A stretch of 64,000 bases of DNA from Streptomyces sp. KL109B (GTDB lineage Bacteria > Actinomycetota > Actinomycetes > Streptomycetales > Streptomycetaceae), in assembly GCF_030766935.1 (NCBI RefSeq), contig NZ_JASERL010000018.1, positions 124,001 to 188,000 of the forward strand. The letters run 5' to 3'. The position numbers and the translations under genes are program-made. Shown here piece after piece: positions 32,660-41,107 of the stretch. The number at the start of each line of letters is the position of its first letter. The first letter of the stretch is position 1. The notes beneath the pieces are model-generated. The model was not told the origin of the DNA, did not search any database, and saw nothing but the letters and a program-made list of their open reading frames with translations.

Positions 32660-33187
32660 ATGTCCACGCACGTACTCCACCCCGGATCCGGTTCCGGAAC
32701 CCGGCGACACCACGTCACGCTCGACGAGCATCTCCCCCTCGACCGCCGCCTGAGCAAGGTGTACCGCACCGGGGCGGGCCTGATGGGGCTCGTCCTGCTC
32801 GCCTTCGGCGTCCTCGGGCTCATCGACAAGGTCGGCTTCTTCGACACCGGTGGCGACACCGTCGCGGGCCTGAACACGAACGGCGCGCTGAGCGTGCTGT
32901 CCATCTGCGTCGGCCTGCTCCTGTTCGCCGGAATGCTGATCGGCGGCAACTTCGCGTCGACGCTCAATATGACGCTGGGCGTCCTCTTCATCCTCAGCGG
33001 CTTCGTGAACCTGGCCCTGCTGGACACCGGCCTCAACTTCCTGGCCTTCCGCATCCAGAACGTCCTCTTCAGCTTCGCCGTCGGCCTGCTCCTGATGTTC
33101 TTCGGCATGTACGGCCGCGTCAGCGGTTCGCTGCCGCACGACAACCCGTACTGGCGCGCCCGCCACGCCCCCGACACCAGTTCCTGA
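32660..33187 (+). CDS. DUF4383 membrane protein
   Basis: The 175-residue protein starts at ATG 32660 after AAGGAGGCGAGGCG. It has four membrane helices with the DUF4383 pattern: LSKVYRTGAGLMGLVLLAFG, then GLNTNGALSVLSICVG, NMTLGVLFILSGFVNLAL and LFSFAVGLLLMFFGMYGR. Function is unknown; the family is common in actinobacteria. Confidence 0.85.
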   Translation: MSTHVLHPGSGSGTRRHHVTLDEHLPLDRRLSKVYRTGAGLMGLVLLAFGVLGLIDKVGFFDTGGDTVAGLNTNGALSVLSICVGLLLFAGMLIGGNFASTLNMTLGVLFILSGFVNLALLDTGLNFLAFRIQNVLFSFAVGLLLMFFGMYGRVSGSLPHDNPYWRARHAPDTSS

Positions 33188-33197
33188 CCCCACGCCC

Positions 33198-33231
33198 CGG
33201 GGCTCCGCTCCTCAAACGCCGGAAGGGCGGC
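33198..33231. repeat. Partial dispersed repeat copy
   Basis: CGGGGCTCCGCTCCTCAAACGCCGGAAGGGC, related to the unit at 6166-6230. Lies between convergent genes. Confidence 0.55.
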
Positions 33232-33293
33232 GCACGGTGCCGCGCAATGGAGACGGCGGCCCCAGCCACGGCGCGGTCCCGGCCCGGTCGCGC

Positions 33294-34103
33294 TCAGACC
33301 GACCCGAGGAACCCCCGCAACACCGCCTCCCCCGCCAAAACTCCCCGCTCCCCCAGAACCGTCACGCCGGGCGCAGCCCACCCCACGTCCGCCAGCTCAC
33401 CGTGCCCCGGCCGCCATCCCCGCTCCACCGCGAGCAACAGATCCGCGTCCAGCAACGAATCCCCCGCCCCCAACGTCAACCCCGCCCCAACCCTGCGCGC
33501 GACCTCCGCGACCGCCGCCCCCTTGGTCAACGGCTTCGGCACGGCGTACACCTTGCGCCCCTGGAGCGAGACCCCCCACCCGACCCCGTCGGCCCACTCC
33601 CCGAGCTCCTTGACCCACCTATCCGGCAGCGCCCCCCGGTCGACCACCAGATACGCGAACAGGTCCTCCGCGACCCGCTCCTTGAGCAGCCACGCCGGAT
33701 CCGCCGACGCCACCATCCGCTCCCGCACCTCGCCGAGCGGCGCACACTCCGCCTCGATCCGCTCCCCGACCGCACGCCGCCACTCCGGGTCCGACACGCC
33801 GTCGACCAACAGGTGCCCCCCGTTCGCACAGATCGCGTACGTGGGCGCGGGCCCCGGCAACCGCACCCGCCCGTACTGCTCCCGCGTCCGCGTCGTCGTC
33901 GGCACGAACACCGCACGCCGCCCCAGCTCCACCAACAACTCGGCGGCGTCCTCAGTGACGTACGACAGCGGTCTGCCCTCGTACACCTCGACGCACAGCA
34001 GCCGCGGCGCCTCGGCATCGGGCATGGTCAGGCCGAGCGCGCCTGCGGAGTAGATGAGCGTACGGTCGAGATCGCTCGCGACGACCACAGGTGCGTCGTT
34101 CAC
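33294..34103 (-). CDS. HAD-family phosphatase of the Ter-associated biosynthetic operon
   Basis: The 269-residue protein starts at GTG 34103, overlapping the upstream stop by four bases (GTGA). HAD motif I is VVASDLDRTLIYS. The C-terminal motif IV is GAGDSLLDADLL, with Asp residues for Mg2+. The cap is of the type found in sucrose-phosphate and mannosyl-phosphoglycerate phosphatases (PLTKGAAVAEVARRVGAG). HAD proteins of this sort occur with phosphoribosyltransferases and a CitE-like lyase in Ter gene neighbourhoods, where comparative genomics predicts synthesis of a nucleoside-like metabolite. It is the last gene of the operon. Confidence 0.85.
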   Translation of the reverse strand: MNDAPVVVASDLDRTLIYSAGALGLTMPDAEAPRLLCVEVYEGRPLSYVTEDAAELLVELGRRAVFVPTTTRTREQYGRVRLPGPAPTYAICANGGHLLVDGVSDPEWRRAVGERIEAECAPLGEVRERMVASADPAWLLKERVAEDLFAYLVVDRGALPDRWVKELGEWADGVGWGVSLQGRKVYAVPKPLTKGAAVAEVARRVGAGLTLGAGDSLLDADLLLAVERGWRPGHGELADVGWAAPGVTVLGERGVLAGEAVLRGFLGSV

Positions 34104-35302
34104 TTCGCCGCCACCGTCTTCCCGTCGACACCCGTCGCACCCCTCGTGAACTTCGGGTGGATCAACCCCACGCAGCTGTACGGCAGTTCGTCCACCACCT
34201 CCACCGGCACCCCGCGCTGCTCGGCCAGCAGCCGCACATGGTCGAGGTCCCCCCGCCCGTCTCCCGCCACCGACCTTGATCGAGTCGCTGCGCGGCGCCC
34301 CTCCCAGACGTCCGCCCGCGCCAGGATCTTCCACGGGACGCGCCGCAGCAGCACCCGCGTCGTCTCCCCGACGCCCGGCTTCACGAGGTTCACGTCGTGG
34401 ATCCCGTACTCCGTACTGATCCGCTCGACGGCCGCCCACCCTTCCCACGTGGGCGTGCGATCGACCCCCTGCACCTCCTTGACCTGCGCGTCCACCGCGT
34501 CCGCCACCTCCCCGAACCGCTCCTCCACCGCGTCGAGGAACCGCCCGGAGACGTCCGAACCGGCCAGCTCGGAGTAGAACTTCGCGCCGTGGAAGTCGTC
34601 GGGCCCGACCAGGTCGGAGCGCAGCACCGTCCGCGAAATCAGCCCGGACACCGTGGAGTTGAGGCAGGCCGAGGGTATGAGGAAGTCCTCGCGCGTCCCG
34701 TACGTCCGCACGCACGACCCCGGGTCGGCGAGCACCGCGATCTCCGGATCGAAGCCCTCGAAACCGGCGGCCTCCACCGCCGCCGCGAGCTCCCGCGTGA
34801 TCGCGCCCTTCCCGGTCCACCCGTCGACGAACACCACATCCGCCGGGTCGTGGTGCGCGGCGAGCCAGCGCAGCGCGTTCGCGTCGATCCCCCGGCCGCG
34901 CACGATCGACACCGCGTAGTGCGGCAGTTCGAGCCCGTGCCGCCGCAGCGCCCAGCGCCGCATCAGCACGCCCACGGGCGTGCCCGCGCGCGCGAGCGAC
35001 ACGAGCACCGGGCGCGGCGACCGCTCGGCGAGCACCGTCTCGGTCACCACTCCCACGGCATGGGCGATCCGCCCGGCCGACGCCTCGAGCGCGGCGTGGA
35101 ACAACTCCTGGTACTGCGCGCTGGGTTGGTACTCGACCGGCAGCGACTCGGCGTAGTGCGCGCCCCCGCTCTGGATCGCCTCCTCGCGCTCCTCCGTGGG
35201 CGCCTCAAGCGTGACGTCCGAGAGGTCCTGCAGCAGCCAGCCGACCTCGTCGGGCGCGTACGAGGAGAAGGCGGGGCCGCGCAGCGGCTCGGGCAACGAC
35301 AT
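34100..35302 (-). CDS. Alternative independent product: StiP-family protein from an internal start
   Basis: ATG 35302 is preceded by AGGAGAGG with six bases of spacing, one of the best ribosome binding sites in the window. It gives a 400-residue product beginning MSLPEPLRGPAFSSYAPDEV, the usual length and N-terminus of a free-standing StiP/PELOTA-type phosphoribosyltransferase (the name cysteine protease StiP in databases reflects an older claim). It lies in the same frame as the longer fusion, so both forms could be made from one mRNA. Entered separately because an annotator may call two genes here. Confidence 0.55.
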   Translation of the reverse strand: MSLPEPLRGPAFSSYAPDEVGWLLQDLSDVTLEAPTEEREEAIQSGGAHYAESLPVEYQPSAQYQELFHAALEASAGRIAHAVGVVTETVLAERSPRPVLVSLARAGTPVGVLMRRWALRRHGLELPHYAVSIVRGRGIDANALRWLAAHHDPADVVFVDGWTGKGAITRELAAAVEAAGFEGFDPEIAVLADPGSCVRTYGTREDFLIPSACLNSTVSGLISRTVLRSDLVGPDDFHGAKFYSELAGSDVSGRFLDAVEERFGEVADAVDAQVKEVQGVDRTPTWEGWAAVERISTEYGIHDVNLVKPGVGETTRVLLRRVPWKILARADVWEGRRAATRSRSVAGDGRGDLDHVRLLAEQRGVPVEVVDELPYSCVGLIHPKFTRGATGVDGKTVAAK

Positions 35303-36748
35303 GGACGACCTCTCCTGAGATACGTACGAGGGGGTGCGCGGCCGGGCACGGGGCGGCACGCTCGACGCCACGTATGGCGTCACGTGTGGCGGCACGCATG
35401 ACGGCACGCATGACGGCACGTACGAGGGCACGTACGAGGGCACCACCACCACGACCACCCGCGCCGCATGCTCGGCCACCCGCTCCAACAGCCCGCCCGG
35501 ACTCGCGAGTTCGGCCGTGTCGCCCACCGAGTCGAGCACGACGACGACGGTGTCGAAGCCGCCGCCCGCGACGTTGTACGCGTACCGCTCCCCCGGCCCG
35601 TCCGCCGGCGTGTCGTGCGCGGGGAACACGAGGCGGCTGCGGATCGCGTAGCCGGGGTCGTCGACCGCGAGGACGGGCGAGCGTGTCGTGGTGGAGTACG
35701 ACACGTCGGCCCCCGTCGCCTCCAGTTCCGTGGCGAGGCGCAGTGGCGCGTACATCAACTCCTCGTTGCCGAGGACGAGTACGCGTCCCGTACCGAGGTG
35801 CGGGGCGAGGCGCGCGGCCATGCCGGGCAGCGCCGCGTCGAGGCGCTCGCGGTGCTCGGGCGTGAAGCCGTGCCGTCCGCCGTCCGGTATCCCTTCCGGC
35901 CAGCCGAGGTCGGCCACCCGCACCGTCTCGCCGCGCTCGCTCCGGGGCGCGGGGACGCCACCGGCCTCGTGCGCCGCGACGAGCGCCTGCCCCTTCTCCA
36001 GGACCCCGTCCGGCAGCCGCACCGCGCCGCGCGCCGCGACCACCAGGTCGACGCGGGCTCCTATCTCGCGGGCGAACTCCTCGAGCCGCCCCTGGTCGCC
36101 GGGCGAGCGCAGGTCGACGAGCGCGACGATGACGTAGTGCTCGCGCGCGTGCAGCTCGTGCAGCGCGCGGATGGTGTTCAGGACCGTGTTCCCGGTGGAG
36201 AACTCGTCGTCGACCAGGACCAACGGGCCGTCCCCTGCGAGCAGTTCGGGGTTCTCGGGCAGCAGCAGGTGGGAGGTGGCGTGCGAGTGGGACTCCTCGA
36301 AGCCGCCCGCGCGGGCCACGCCTTCGATGGGGCGGCGCGTGGAGTGCAGGTAGGGCGCGAGGGCGAGGCCGTCGGCGACCGAGTGGCCGAGCCCCGTCGC
36401 CGTCTCGGCGTAGCCGAGTACGACCGCGCGGCGCGCCGCCTCGTCGCCGATCAACTCCCGTACCCGTACGCCGAGTTCGCGACCGGAGCGCCACACCACG
36501 GAGGGGCGCTGCGGGACGTGCTTGCCCAGCACGTTCGACACCAGCAGGTGCGCGCGCTTGGGGTTGCGGCGCAGCGCGAGCCCGAGGAGCTCGGGCAGCT
36601 CCCGGTCCCCGGTCAGCTCGACCCCGAGCCGCTCGGCGACCCACTCCCCCGACCACACCACGTCCACCGCACCTCTCACCGCTGCAGAACCCCTCACCTC
36701 TACGGAACCCGCGACATCTACGGGCGGCCGGAATTCCCCGGCCGTCAT
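34100..36748 (-). CDS. Fusion of Ter-associated phosphoribosyltransferase (PRTase + TRSP) with a StiP/PELOTA-type phosphoribosyltransferase
   Basis: The frame is open without a stop for 882 residues from ATG 36748, which overlaps the stop of the CitE-like gene (ATGA). Residues 1 to about 300 are a phosphoribosyltransferase domain with PRPP loop VLVDDEFSTGNTV (178-190), followed by a TRSP-type domain (RHGFTPEHRERLDAALP, VLVLGNEELMYAPLRLATEL). Residues 483-882 form the StiP/PELOTA-associated protein, with its own PRPP-like loop VVFVDGWTGKGAIT and LIPSACLNSTVSGLISRT. The two halves are joined by a Val/Pro/Ser/Tyr repeat linker made from 12-bp DNA repeats. A complete ribosome binding site and ATG at 35302 show that the second half was once, and may still be, a separate gene. 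Confidence 0.78.
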   Translation of the reverse strand: MTAGEFRPPVDVAGSVEVRGSAAVRGAVDVVWSGEWVAERLGVELTGDRELPELLGLALRRNPKRAHLLVSNVLGKHVPQRPSVVWRSGRELGVRVRELIGDEAARRAVVLGYAETATGLGHSVADGLALAPYLHSTRRPIEGVARAGGFEESHSHATSHLLLPENPELLAGDGPLVLVDDEFSTGNTVLNTIRALHELHAREHYVIVALVDLRSPGDQGRLEEFAREIGARVDLVVAARGAVRLPDGVLEKGQALVAAHEAGGVPAPRSERGETVRVADLGWPEGIPDGGRHGFTPEHRERLDAALPGMAARLAPHLGTGRVLVLGNEELMYAPLRLATELEATGADVSYSTTTRSPVLAVDDPGYAIRSRLVFPAHDTPADGPGERYAYNVAGGGFDTVVVVLDSVGDTAELASPGGLLERVAEHAARVVVVVVPSYVPSYVPSCVPSCVPPHVTPYVASSVPPRARPRTPSYVSQERSSMSLPEPLRGPAFSSYAPDEVGWLLQDLSDVTLEAPTEEREEAIQSGGAHYAESLPVEYQPSAQYQELFHAALEASAGRIAHAVGVVTETVLAERSPRPVLVSLARAGTPVGVLMRRWALRRHGLELPHYAVSIVRGRGIDANALRWLAAHHDPADVVFVDGWTGKGAITRELAAAVEAAGFEGFDPEIAVLADPGSCVRTYGTREDFLIPSACLNSTVSGLISRTVLRSDLVGPDDFHGAKFYSELAGSDVSGRFLDAVEERFGEVADAVDAQVKEVQGVDRTPTWEGWAAVERISTEYGIHDVNLVKPGVGETTRVLLRRVPWKILARADVWEGRRAATRSRSVAGDGRGDLDHVRLLAEQRGVPVEVVDELPYSCVGLIHPKFTRGATGVDGKTVAAK
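35391..35438. repeat. 12-bp tandem repeats at the PRTase-StiP junction
   Basis: Two units of GGCACGCATGAC followed by two of GGCACGTACGAG (plus strand), with degenerate copies on both sides (about 35350-35450). A period of 12 bp keeps the reading frame, giving four-residue repeats of the V-P-S-Y/C type. Confidence 0.9.
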
Positions 36749-37917
36749 CCGGGAATCCCGGCTGTCAACAACTCCACGAACCCCACATCCTCCCGCGCCA
36801 CCCCGAACGCCTCCGCGCGCCGCAGCGTCCGCTCGGCCCACGCGCGGTGCGGCTTCACCTCGTTCATCTTGTTCGTGTACGCCGACCTCAGCACACCGCC
36901 GCCGCCCCGCTCGGGCCGCACTATGTCGCGGGCGTCGCTGTACTCCTCGTGGCTCACTACGGAGAGCGCGTGCACGGGCAGTACGTGCGTGGGGTGGATG
37001 CAGGTCTTGCCGAGCAGTCCGTTGGCCCGGTCGAGCTCGATCTCGCGGAGCAGTCCGTCCATGTCGTGCCTGATCAGGGCCTGCCGCAGGTCGTCGGCGC
37101 GCCCCTCAAGGAAGGGGCTGCGGCGCAGCTGCGGCTTGAACATCCGCTCCTGGTGGCGGAAGTACTCCCAGACGGGCCCGGTCACCGTGAACCCGGTGCC
37201 GTCCGCCCGGCCCAGCAGATTGACCACGTCGGCGATGACGGAGGCGACGATCTGGACGTCGTACGCCGTCATGTCGGGCGGCCTGCGCAGCCCGTACGCC
37301 GAGCAGAAGTCCGTGACGCCGAGGCGCAGCGCGAGGACGCGGTCGCGGTACTTGTCGACGGTGCGGCCGATGCCGGCCAGGGTCTCGGCGCGCGTCTCCA
37401 GGTACAGCAGGTCGGGCGACTCCAGGACCGGCATGGCGAAAAGTCGACGCCCGGTGGCCGCTTCGGCGGCCGTGAGGGCCTCCAGGAACGGAACACCCCG
37501 CTCCTCGGTGAACTTGGGCAGTACGAATCCGGACAGCAGTTCCACGGAGCTGCCGAGCCGCGCCACCAGATCGGTGATCTGCTCCGGGTTTCGTACACGA
37601 ATGAAGAGCAGCGGCGGCTCGGCCCCGGCGGCGACCCTGCGCGCGAGCTCGGGGAACTGTCGCACCAGGTTGGCCTCGGCGTCCGGCACCTCGGAGTCGT
37701 GGATCGAGTCCTCCAGGCACAGCACCATGGAGACGACGCCGCGCCCAGCCTGCTTGAGCACGTCGTCCGCGAGCCGCGGCCGGGTCGCGGGGCTGTAGAG
37801 CGTCGCCCCGAGCCCCGCCGCGAGCATGCGGGGCGGGGAGTCCGCGGTGAAGTCCCGCGGCTCCTCGTGGAAGAGTCGCTCCCGCACCTCAGGGGCGATG
37901 TGCCCGAAATGACGCAT
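36745..37917 (-). CDS. CitE-like HpcH/HpaI aldolase/citrate lyase family protein
   Basis: The 390-residue TIM-barrel protein has the family features MVLCLEDSIHDSEVPDAE (metal/CoA region), PPLLFIRVRNPEQI with its Arg, GFVLPKFTEERG, FAMPVLESPDLLYLETRAET and LGKTCIHPTHVLPVHAL. CitE-like enzymes cleave or form malyl- or citramalyl-type C-C bonds. In this Ter-associated form the substrate is unknown. It is the first gene of a three-cistron operon with PRTase-StiP and HAD phosphatase, divergent from a TerD gene. Confidence 0.87.
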   Translation of the reverse strand: MRHFGHIAPEVRERLFHEEPRDFTADSPPRMLAAGLGATLYSPATRPRLADDVLKQAGRGVVSMVLCLEDSIHDSEVPDAEANLVRQFPELARRVAAGAEPPLLFIRVRNPEQITDLVARLGSSVELLSGFVLPKFTEERGVPFLEALTAAEAATGRRLFAMPVLESPDLLYLETRAETLAGIGRTVDKYRDRVLALRLGVTDFCSAYGLRRPPDMTAYDVQIVASVIADVVNLLGRADGTGFTVTGPVWEYFRHQERMFKPQLRRSPFLEGRADDLRQALIRHDMDGLLREIELDRANGLLGKTCIHPTHVLPVHALSVVSHEEYSDARDIVRPERGGGGVLRSAYTNKMNEVKPHRAWAERTLRRAEAFGVAREDVGFVELLTAGIPG

Positions 37918-38116
37918 AAGATTCCCCCGTCGTGCCAGGCCTTCCGAAATGATGTGGCCGGTAATAGTACGTACAAGGGTGTGTCAAAGGTTCCCGCCCG
38001 CCATGAAGTTCTGGTAACTGGCGCATGTCGTGCGGTGTTTTCCGGCCGCGCGCGACGGCCGTCGATCTTGGTACCCCGCGTTGTCGTGCCCAGGACCGGC
38101 GAGGCAGGATGACCGC

Positions 38117-38971
38117 ATGACGCACGCGATGCTCAAGGGGGCGAACGTCCCGCTCGAAGCCACAGCGGTGCGCGCCGTGCTCCACTGGTCACCGGGGCAG
38201 GGCGTGCCGACCGTGGACGCTTCGGCGCTGTTGCTCACGCCGGAGGGCCGGGTCCGCGACGACGAGGACTTCGTCTTCTACAACCAGCCGCGCCACCCCT
38301 CGGGGAAGGTCTGGCGGCTCGGCCAGAAGCGTGTCGCCGACGGCATGACGGACACCGTCCAGGCCGACCTCTCGGGCGTCCCCGCGGAGATCAGCCGCAT
38401 CCTCGTGACGGCCTCCACCGACCCGGACGCCACCCCGTTCGAGACCGTGCGCTCGCTGCGGCTTTCCCTGTACGACGCCGGGGCCGGGGCCGAGGCCGCC
38501 GAACCGGTCGCGTACTTCGACATCAAGCCGGAGACCGGCGCCGAGACCGCGCTGATCTGCGGCGAGCTGTACCGGCGCGGCGACGGCTGGCGGCTGCGCG
38601 CGGTCGGCGAGGGGTATTCGAACGGTCTGGTGGGCCTCGCCACGGACTTCGGCATCTCGGTCGACGAGTCGTCCGCCGAGCCGGATGCCACTCCCGTCAC
38701 GGACCCCGAGGCCGAGACCGCGCGCGTCGCACCGCTCCCGGCCGCCGAGCCCGCCGCGCCCACGCAGTCCCCCGGGCCGATGCCCGAGGCGGCACCGGTC
38801 GCGGCGACCTCGTTCCCGCTGCCGCCCCAGCAGCCGCCCGCGTACGGCTATCCGCCCGCGGCCGCCACCCAGCAGCAGGCGCCCGCGTACGGGTACCCGC
38901 AGCCGGTGACGGCGTGGCCGGACCCGGCCTTCAAACTCCCGCCGCAGGGCCCGCAGTTCATCGGCCAGTAG
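38117..38971 (+). CDS. TerD-family protein with altered calcium motif and Pro/Gln-rich tail
   Basis: The 284-residue product has one TerD domain (residues 5-190): VPTVDASALLLTPEGRVRDD, DFVFYNQPRHPSG, and the conserved end GELYRRGDGWRLRAVGEGYS. The GDNLTGEGEGDDE calcium-binding loop found in the other two TerD copies of this window is replaced by GQKRVADGMTDTV, so calcium binding is probably weakened or lost. A disordered tail rich in Pro, Ala and Gln, with two PAYGYP units, follows. TerD proteins form metal-stress complexes under the membrane. Confidence 0.87.
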   Translation: MTHAMLKGANVPLEATAVRAVLHWSPGQGVPTVDASALLLTPEGRVRDDEDFVFYNQPRHPSGKVWRLGQKRVADGMTDTVQADLSGVPAEISRILVTASTDPDATPFETVRSLRLSLYDAGAGAEAAEPVAYFDIKPETGAETALICGELYRRGDGWRLRAVGEGYSNGLVGLATDFGISVDESSAEPDATPVTDPEAETARVAPLPAAEPAAPTQSPGPMPEAAPVAATSFPLPPQQPPAYGYPPAAATQQQAPAYGYPQPVTAWPDPAFKLPPQGPQFIGQ

Positions 38972-38987
38972 GTCATCGGCCGGTGGC

Positions 38988-39731
38988 TCACCGGCCCGTG
39001 GTGGTCTTGTAACCGCGGCCCCACTGCAGGCCCCACCCGTACAGCCGGTCGAGCTCCGCCTGGAACCCGTACACGAAGCGCACCTCGCGCCGTACGACGA
39101 AGTCGCCCTTCACATTCTCGATGGAGACCACGGCGCACGAGCGGGCCTGCGGGGCCCGCTCGTCGAGGTTGATCTCGATGCGGGGGCCGTTGCTCGGATA
39201 CAGCGTCACACCGGCGTGCGTACGGTCGAACGCCGGCGTCTGGTCGTAGATGTAGACGAACACCAGCAGACGCTTGATGTCGTCGCGGCGATCGAGATTG
39301 ACGTAGATCGTCTCACCGGACGCCGAGCCGAACCGGTCGTCGCCGCTGAGCTTCACGTACGGCGGCTCATTGAGCGCGCCGAAGAAACTGCCGAGCGGCT
39401 GTACGACCCCCTTCTCGCCGTCCTTCAGCTCGTACAGGCAGCCGAGGTCCAGGTCCACATTGACCATCGACTGGCTGTGCGCCTGCACCGCCTCGGGCTT
39501 GAACATGCTGAACGGATGCCGCATCAGGCTGTTCCGTTTGGGACCGCCGATGTCCGAAGTCCGCATCTGCCACGACAGGTTGATGCGGAGATTGCCGGTG
39601 GCCGCGCCCTGCTTGGAGAGCGAGACGACCGGATGCCGCTTGGTGAGTTCGATGGCGTTGGTCGCCGCGCTGCCCGAATCGAACTCGAACTGCGCGGCGT
39701 TGCCGCGCCATAGCCTGTCCCAGAAGGACAT
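38988..39731 (-). CDS. TerA/TerD-superfamily stress protein
   Basis: The 247-residue protein has the TerD-like beta-sandwich in divergent, TerA-type form: LRINLSWQMR, MVNVDLDLGCLYEL (Asp-rich metal loop), GDDRFGSASGETIYVNLDRR and LLVFVYIYDQTPAFDRTHAG. It is predicted to take part in the cytoplasmic Ter complex that confers resistance to tellurite, phage or colicin in other bacteria. It is convergent with the TerD copy at 38117, and is followed by the TerC-like gene in the same direction. Confidence 0.85.
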   Translation of the reverse strand: MSFWDRLWRGNAAQFEFDSGSAATNAIELTKRHPVVSLSKQGAATGNLRINLSWQMRTSDIGGPKRNSLMRHPFSMFKPEAVQAHSQSMVNVDLDLGCLYELKDGEKGVVQPLGSFFGALNEPPYVKLSGDDRFGSASGETIYVNLDRRDDIKRLLVFVYIYDQTPAFDRTHAGVTLYPSNGPRIEINLDERAPQARSCAVVSIENVKGDFVVRREVRFVYGFQAELDRLYGWGLQWGRGYKTTTGR

Positions 39732-39885
39732 ACCGCCCCCAAGTGCCCCAAGTGCCGCCGTTCATGCCGAAGGGGCGGTCGTTCAAGGACTCGTCCTCGT
39801 ACGACCGCCCCGCTCACAGCGTTCCAGGAATGCCCCAGGGGTCAAACCCGCGCGAGCCACGCGGGCTCGAAGCCTCGCGCCGGCG

Positions 39886-41037
39886 TCAAACTCCGGACGA
39901 AACCTCTGCCTTGTCGTCCGAACTCCCGGAGCCGCCGCCCTCTTCCGCGGCGATCCGCTTGTTGCGCCGCACCGAGGACAGGAAGGACCAGGCGATCAGG
40001 AAGACGCCGATCAGACCCGTGATGAGCTCGCTGACCTCGTACTGGATGGTGACCAGGAGGATCGCGGCGAGCGCGCCGATCGCGTAGTGCGCGCCGTGCT
40101 CCAGGTACACGTAGTCGTCCAGGGTGCCCTGGCGGACCAGATAGACCGTGAGCGAACGGACGTACATGGCTCCGATGCCGAGGCCGAGCGCCATCATCAC
40201 GATGTCGTTGGTGATGGCGAAGGCGCTGATCACGCCGTCGAAGGAGAAGGACGCGTCCAGGACCTCGAGGTAGAGGAACATGAAGAACGCGGCCTTGCCG
40301 GCGAGCAGCACCGCGGACTGCTTCTTGCCCTCGCGCTTGGCCCGCTCCTCCTCCTCGTGCTCACGCTCCTCCTCTTCCTCGATGCGGTGCTCGAAGAAGC
40401 TGGAGAGGCCGTTCACGACGAGGTACGTGATGAGTCCCGCGACACCCGCGAGCAGCACGGTCGCCTGCTTGTCCACATGTACGCCGCCGTGTTGATGCGC
40501 GTTGAGCGCGACGGTCAGGGAGGCGACGAGCAGCACGATCAGGGCGATGCAGACCGACAGCATGTCGACCTTGCCGAGCTTGGCGAGCGGGCGCTCCAGC
40601 CAGCCCAGCCACTTGATGTCGCGCTCCTCGAAGATGAAGTCGAGGAAGATCATCAGCAGGAACATTCCGCCAAAGGCGGCGATGGACGGGTGCGCGTCCG
40701 TGACCAGCTGCTGATAGCGGTCGGGCTGGTTGAACGCGAGGTCCACGGCCTCGACCGGCCCCAGCTTGGCGCTGATGGCGACGATCACGACGGGGAAGAT
40801 GAGCCGCATACCGAAGACGGCGATGACCACACCGATCGTGAGGAAGATCTTCTGCCAGAAGGCATTCATCTTCTTCAGGATTCCGGCGTTGACCACCGCG
40901 TTGTCGAAGGACAGCGACACTTCCATGATCGCCAGAATCAAGACGACCCCGAAGGCCTGCCAGCCTCCGTAGAACACTGCGGCGATCAAGCCGAGCACGG
41001 TGATCGCGAACGACCAGCCGAAGGTTTTCAGAACCAC
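39886..41037 (-). CDS. TerC/DUF475-family integral membrane protein
   Basis: The 383-residue protein has about nine membrane helices. The TerC signatures are the two Asp-containing membrane motifs LAIMEVSLSFDNAVVNA and EVLDASFSFDGVISAF, which are proposed metal sites and are arranged in an inverted repeat. A cytoplasmic acidic coiled loop (EEEEEREHEEEERAKREG region) separates the halves. TerC is the membrane hub of Ter complexes, and related members export Mn2+. The C-terminus is polar. Confidence 0.9.
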   Translation of the reverse strand: MVLKTFGWSFAITVLGLIAAVFYGGWQAFGVVLILAIMEVSLSFDNAVVNAGILKKMNAFWQKIFLTIGVVIAVFGMRLIFPVVIVAISAKLGPVEAVDLAFNQPDRYQQLVTDAHPSIAAFGGMFLLMIFLDFIFEERDIKWLGWLERPLAKLGKVDMLSVCIALIVLLVASLTVALNAHQHGGVHVDKQATVLLAGVAGLITYLVVNGLSSFFEHRIEEEEEREHEEEERAKREGKKQSAVLLAGKAAFFMFLYLEVLDASFSFDGVISAFAITNDIVMMALGLGIGAMYVRSLTVYLVRQGTLDDYVYLEHGAHYAIGALAAILLVTIQYEVSELITGLIGVFLIAWSFLSSVRRNKRIAAEEGGGSGSSDDKAEVSSGV

Positions 41038-41107
41038 TGGCTACCCCATCATGTGAACGGGTTTCCCCGTGCTGGTTGTACGGGGCTCCCCCGCTCCGCG
41101 CACGGCT

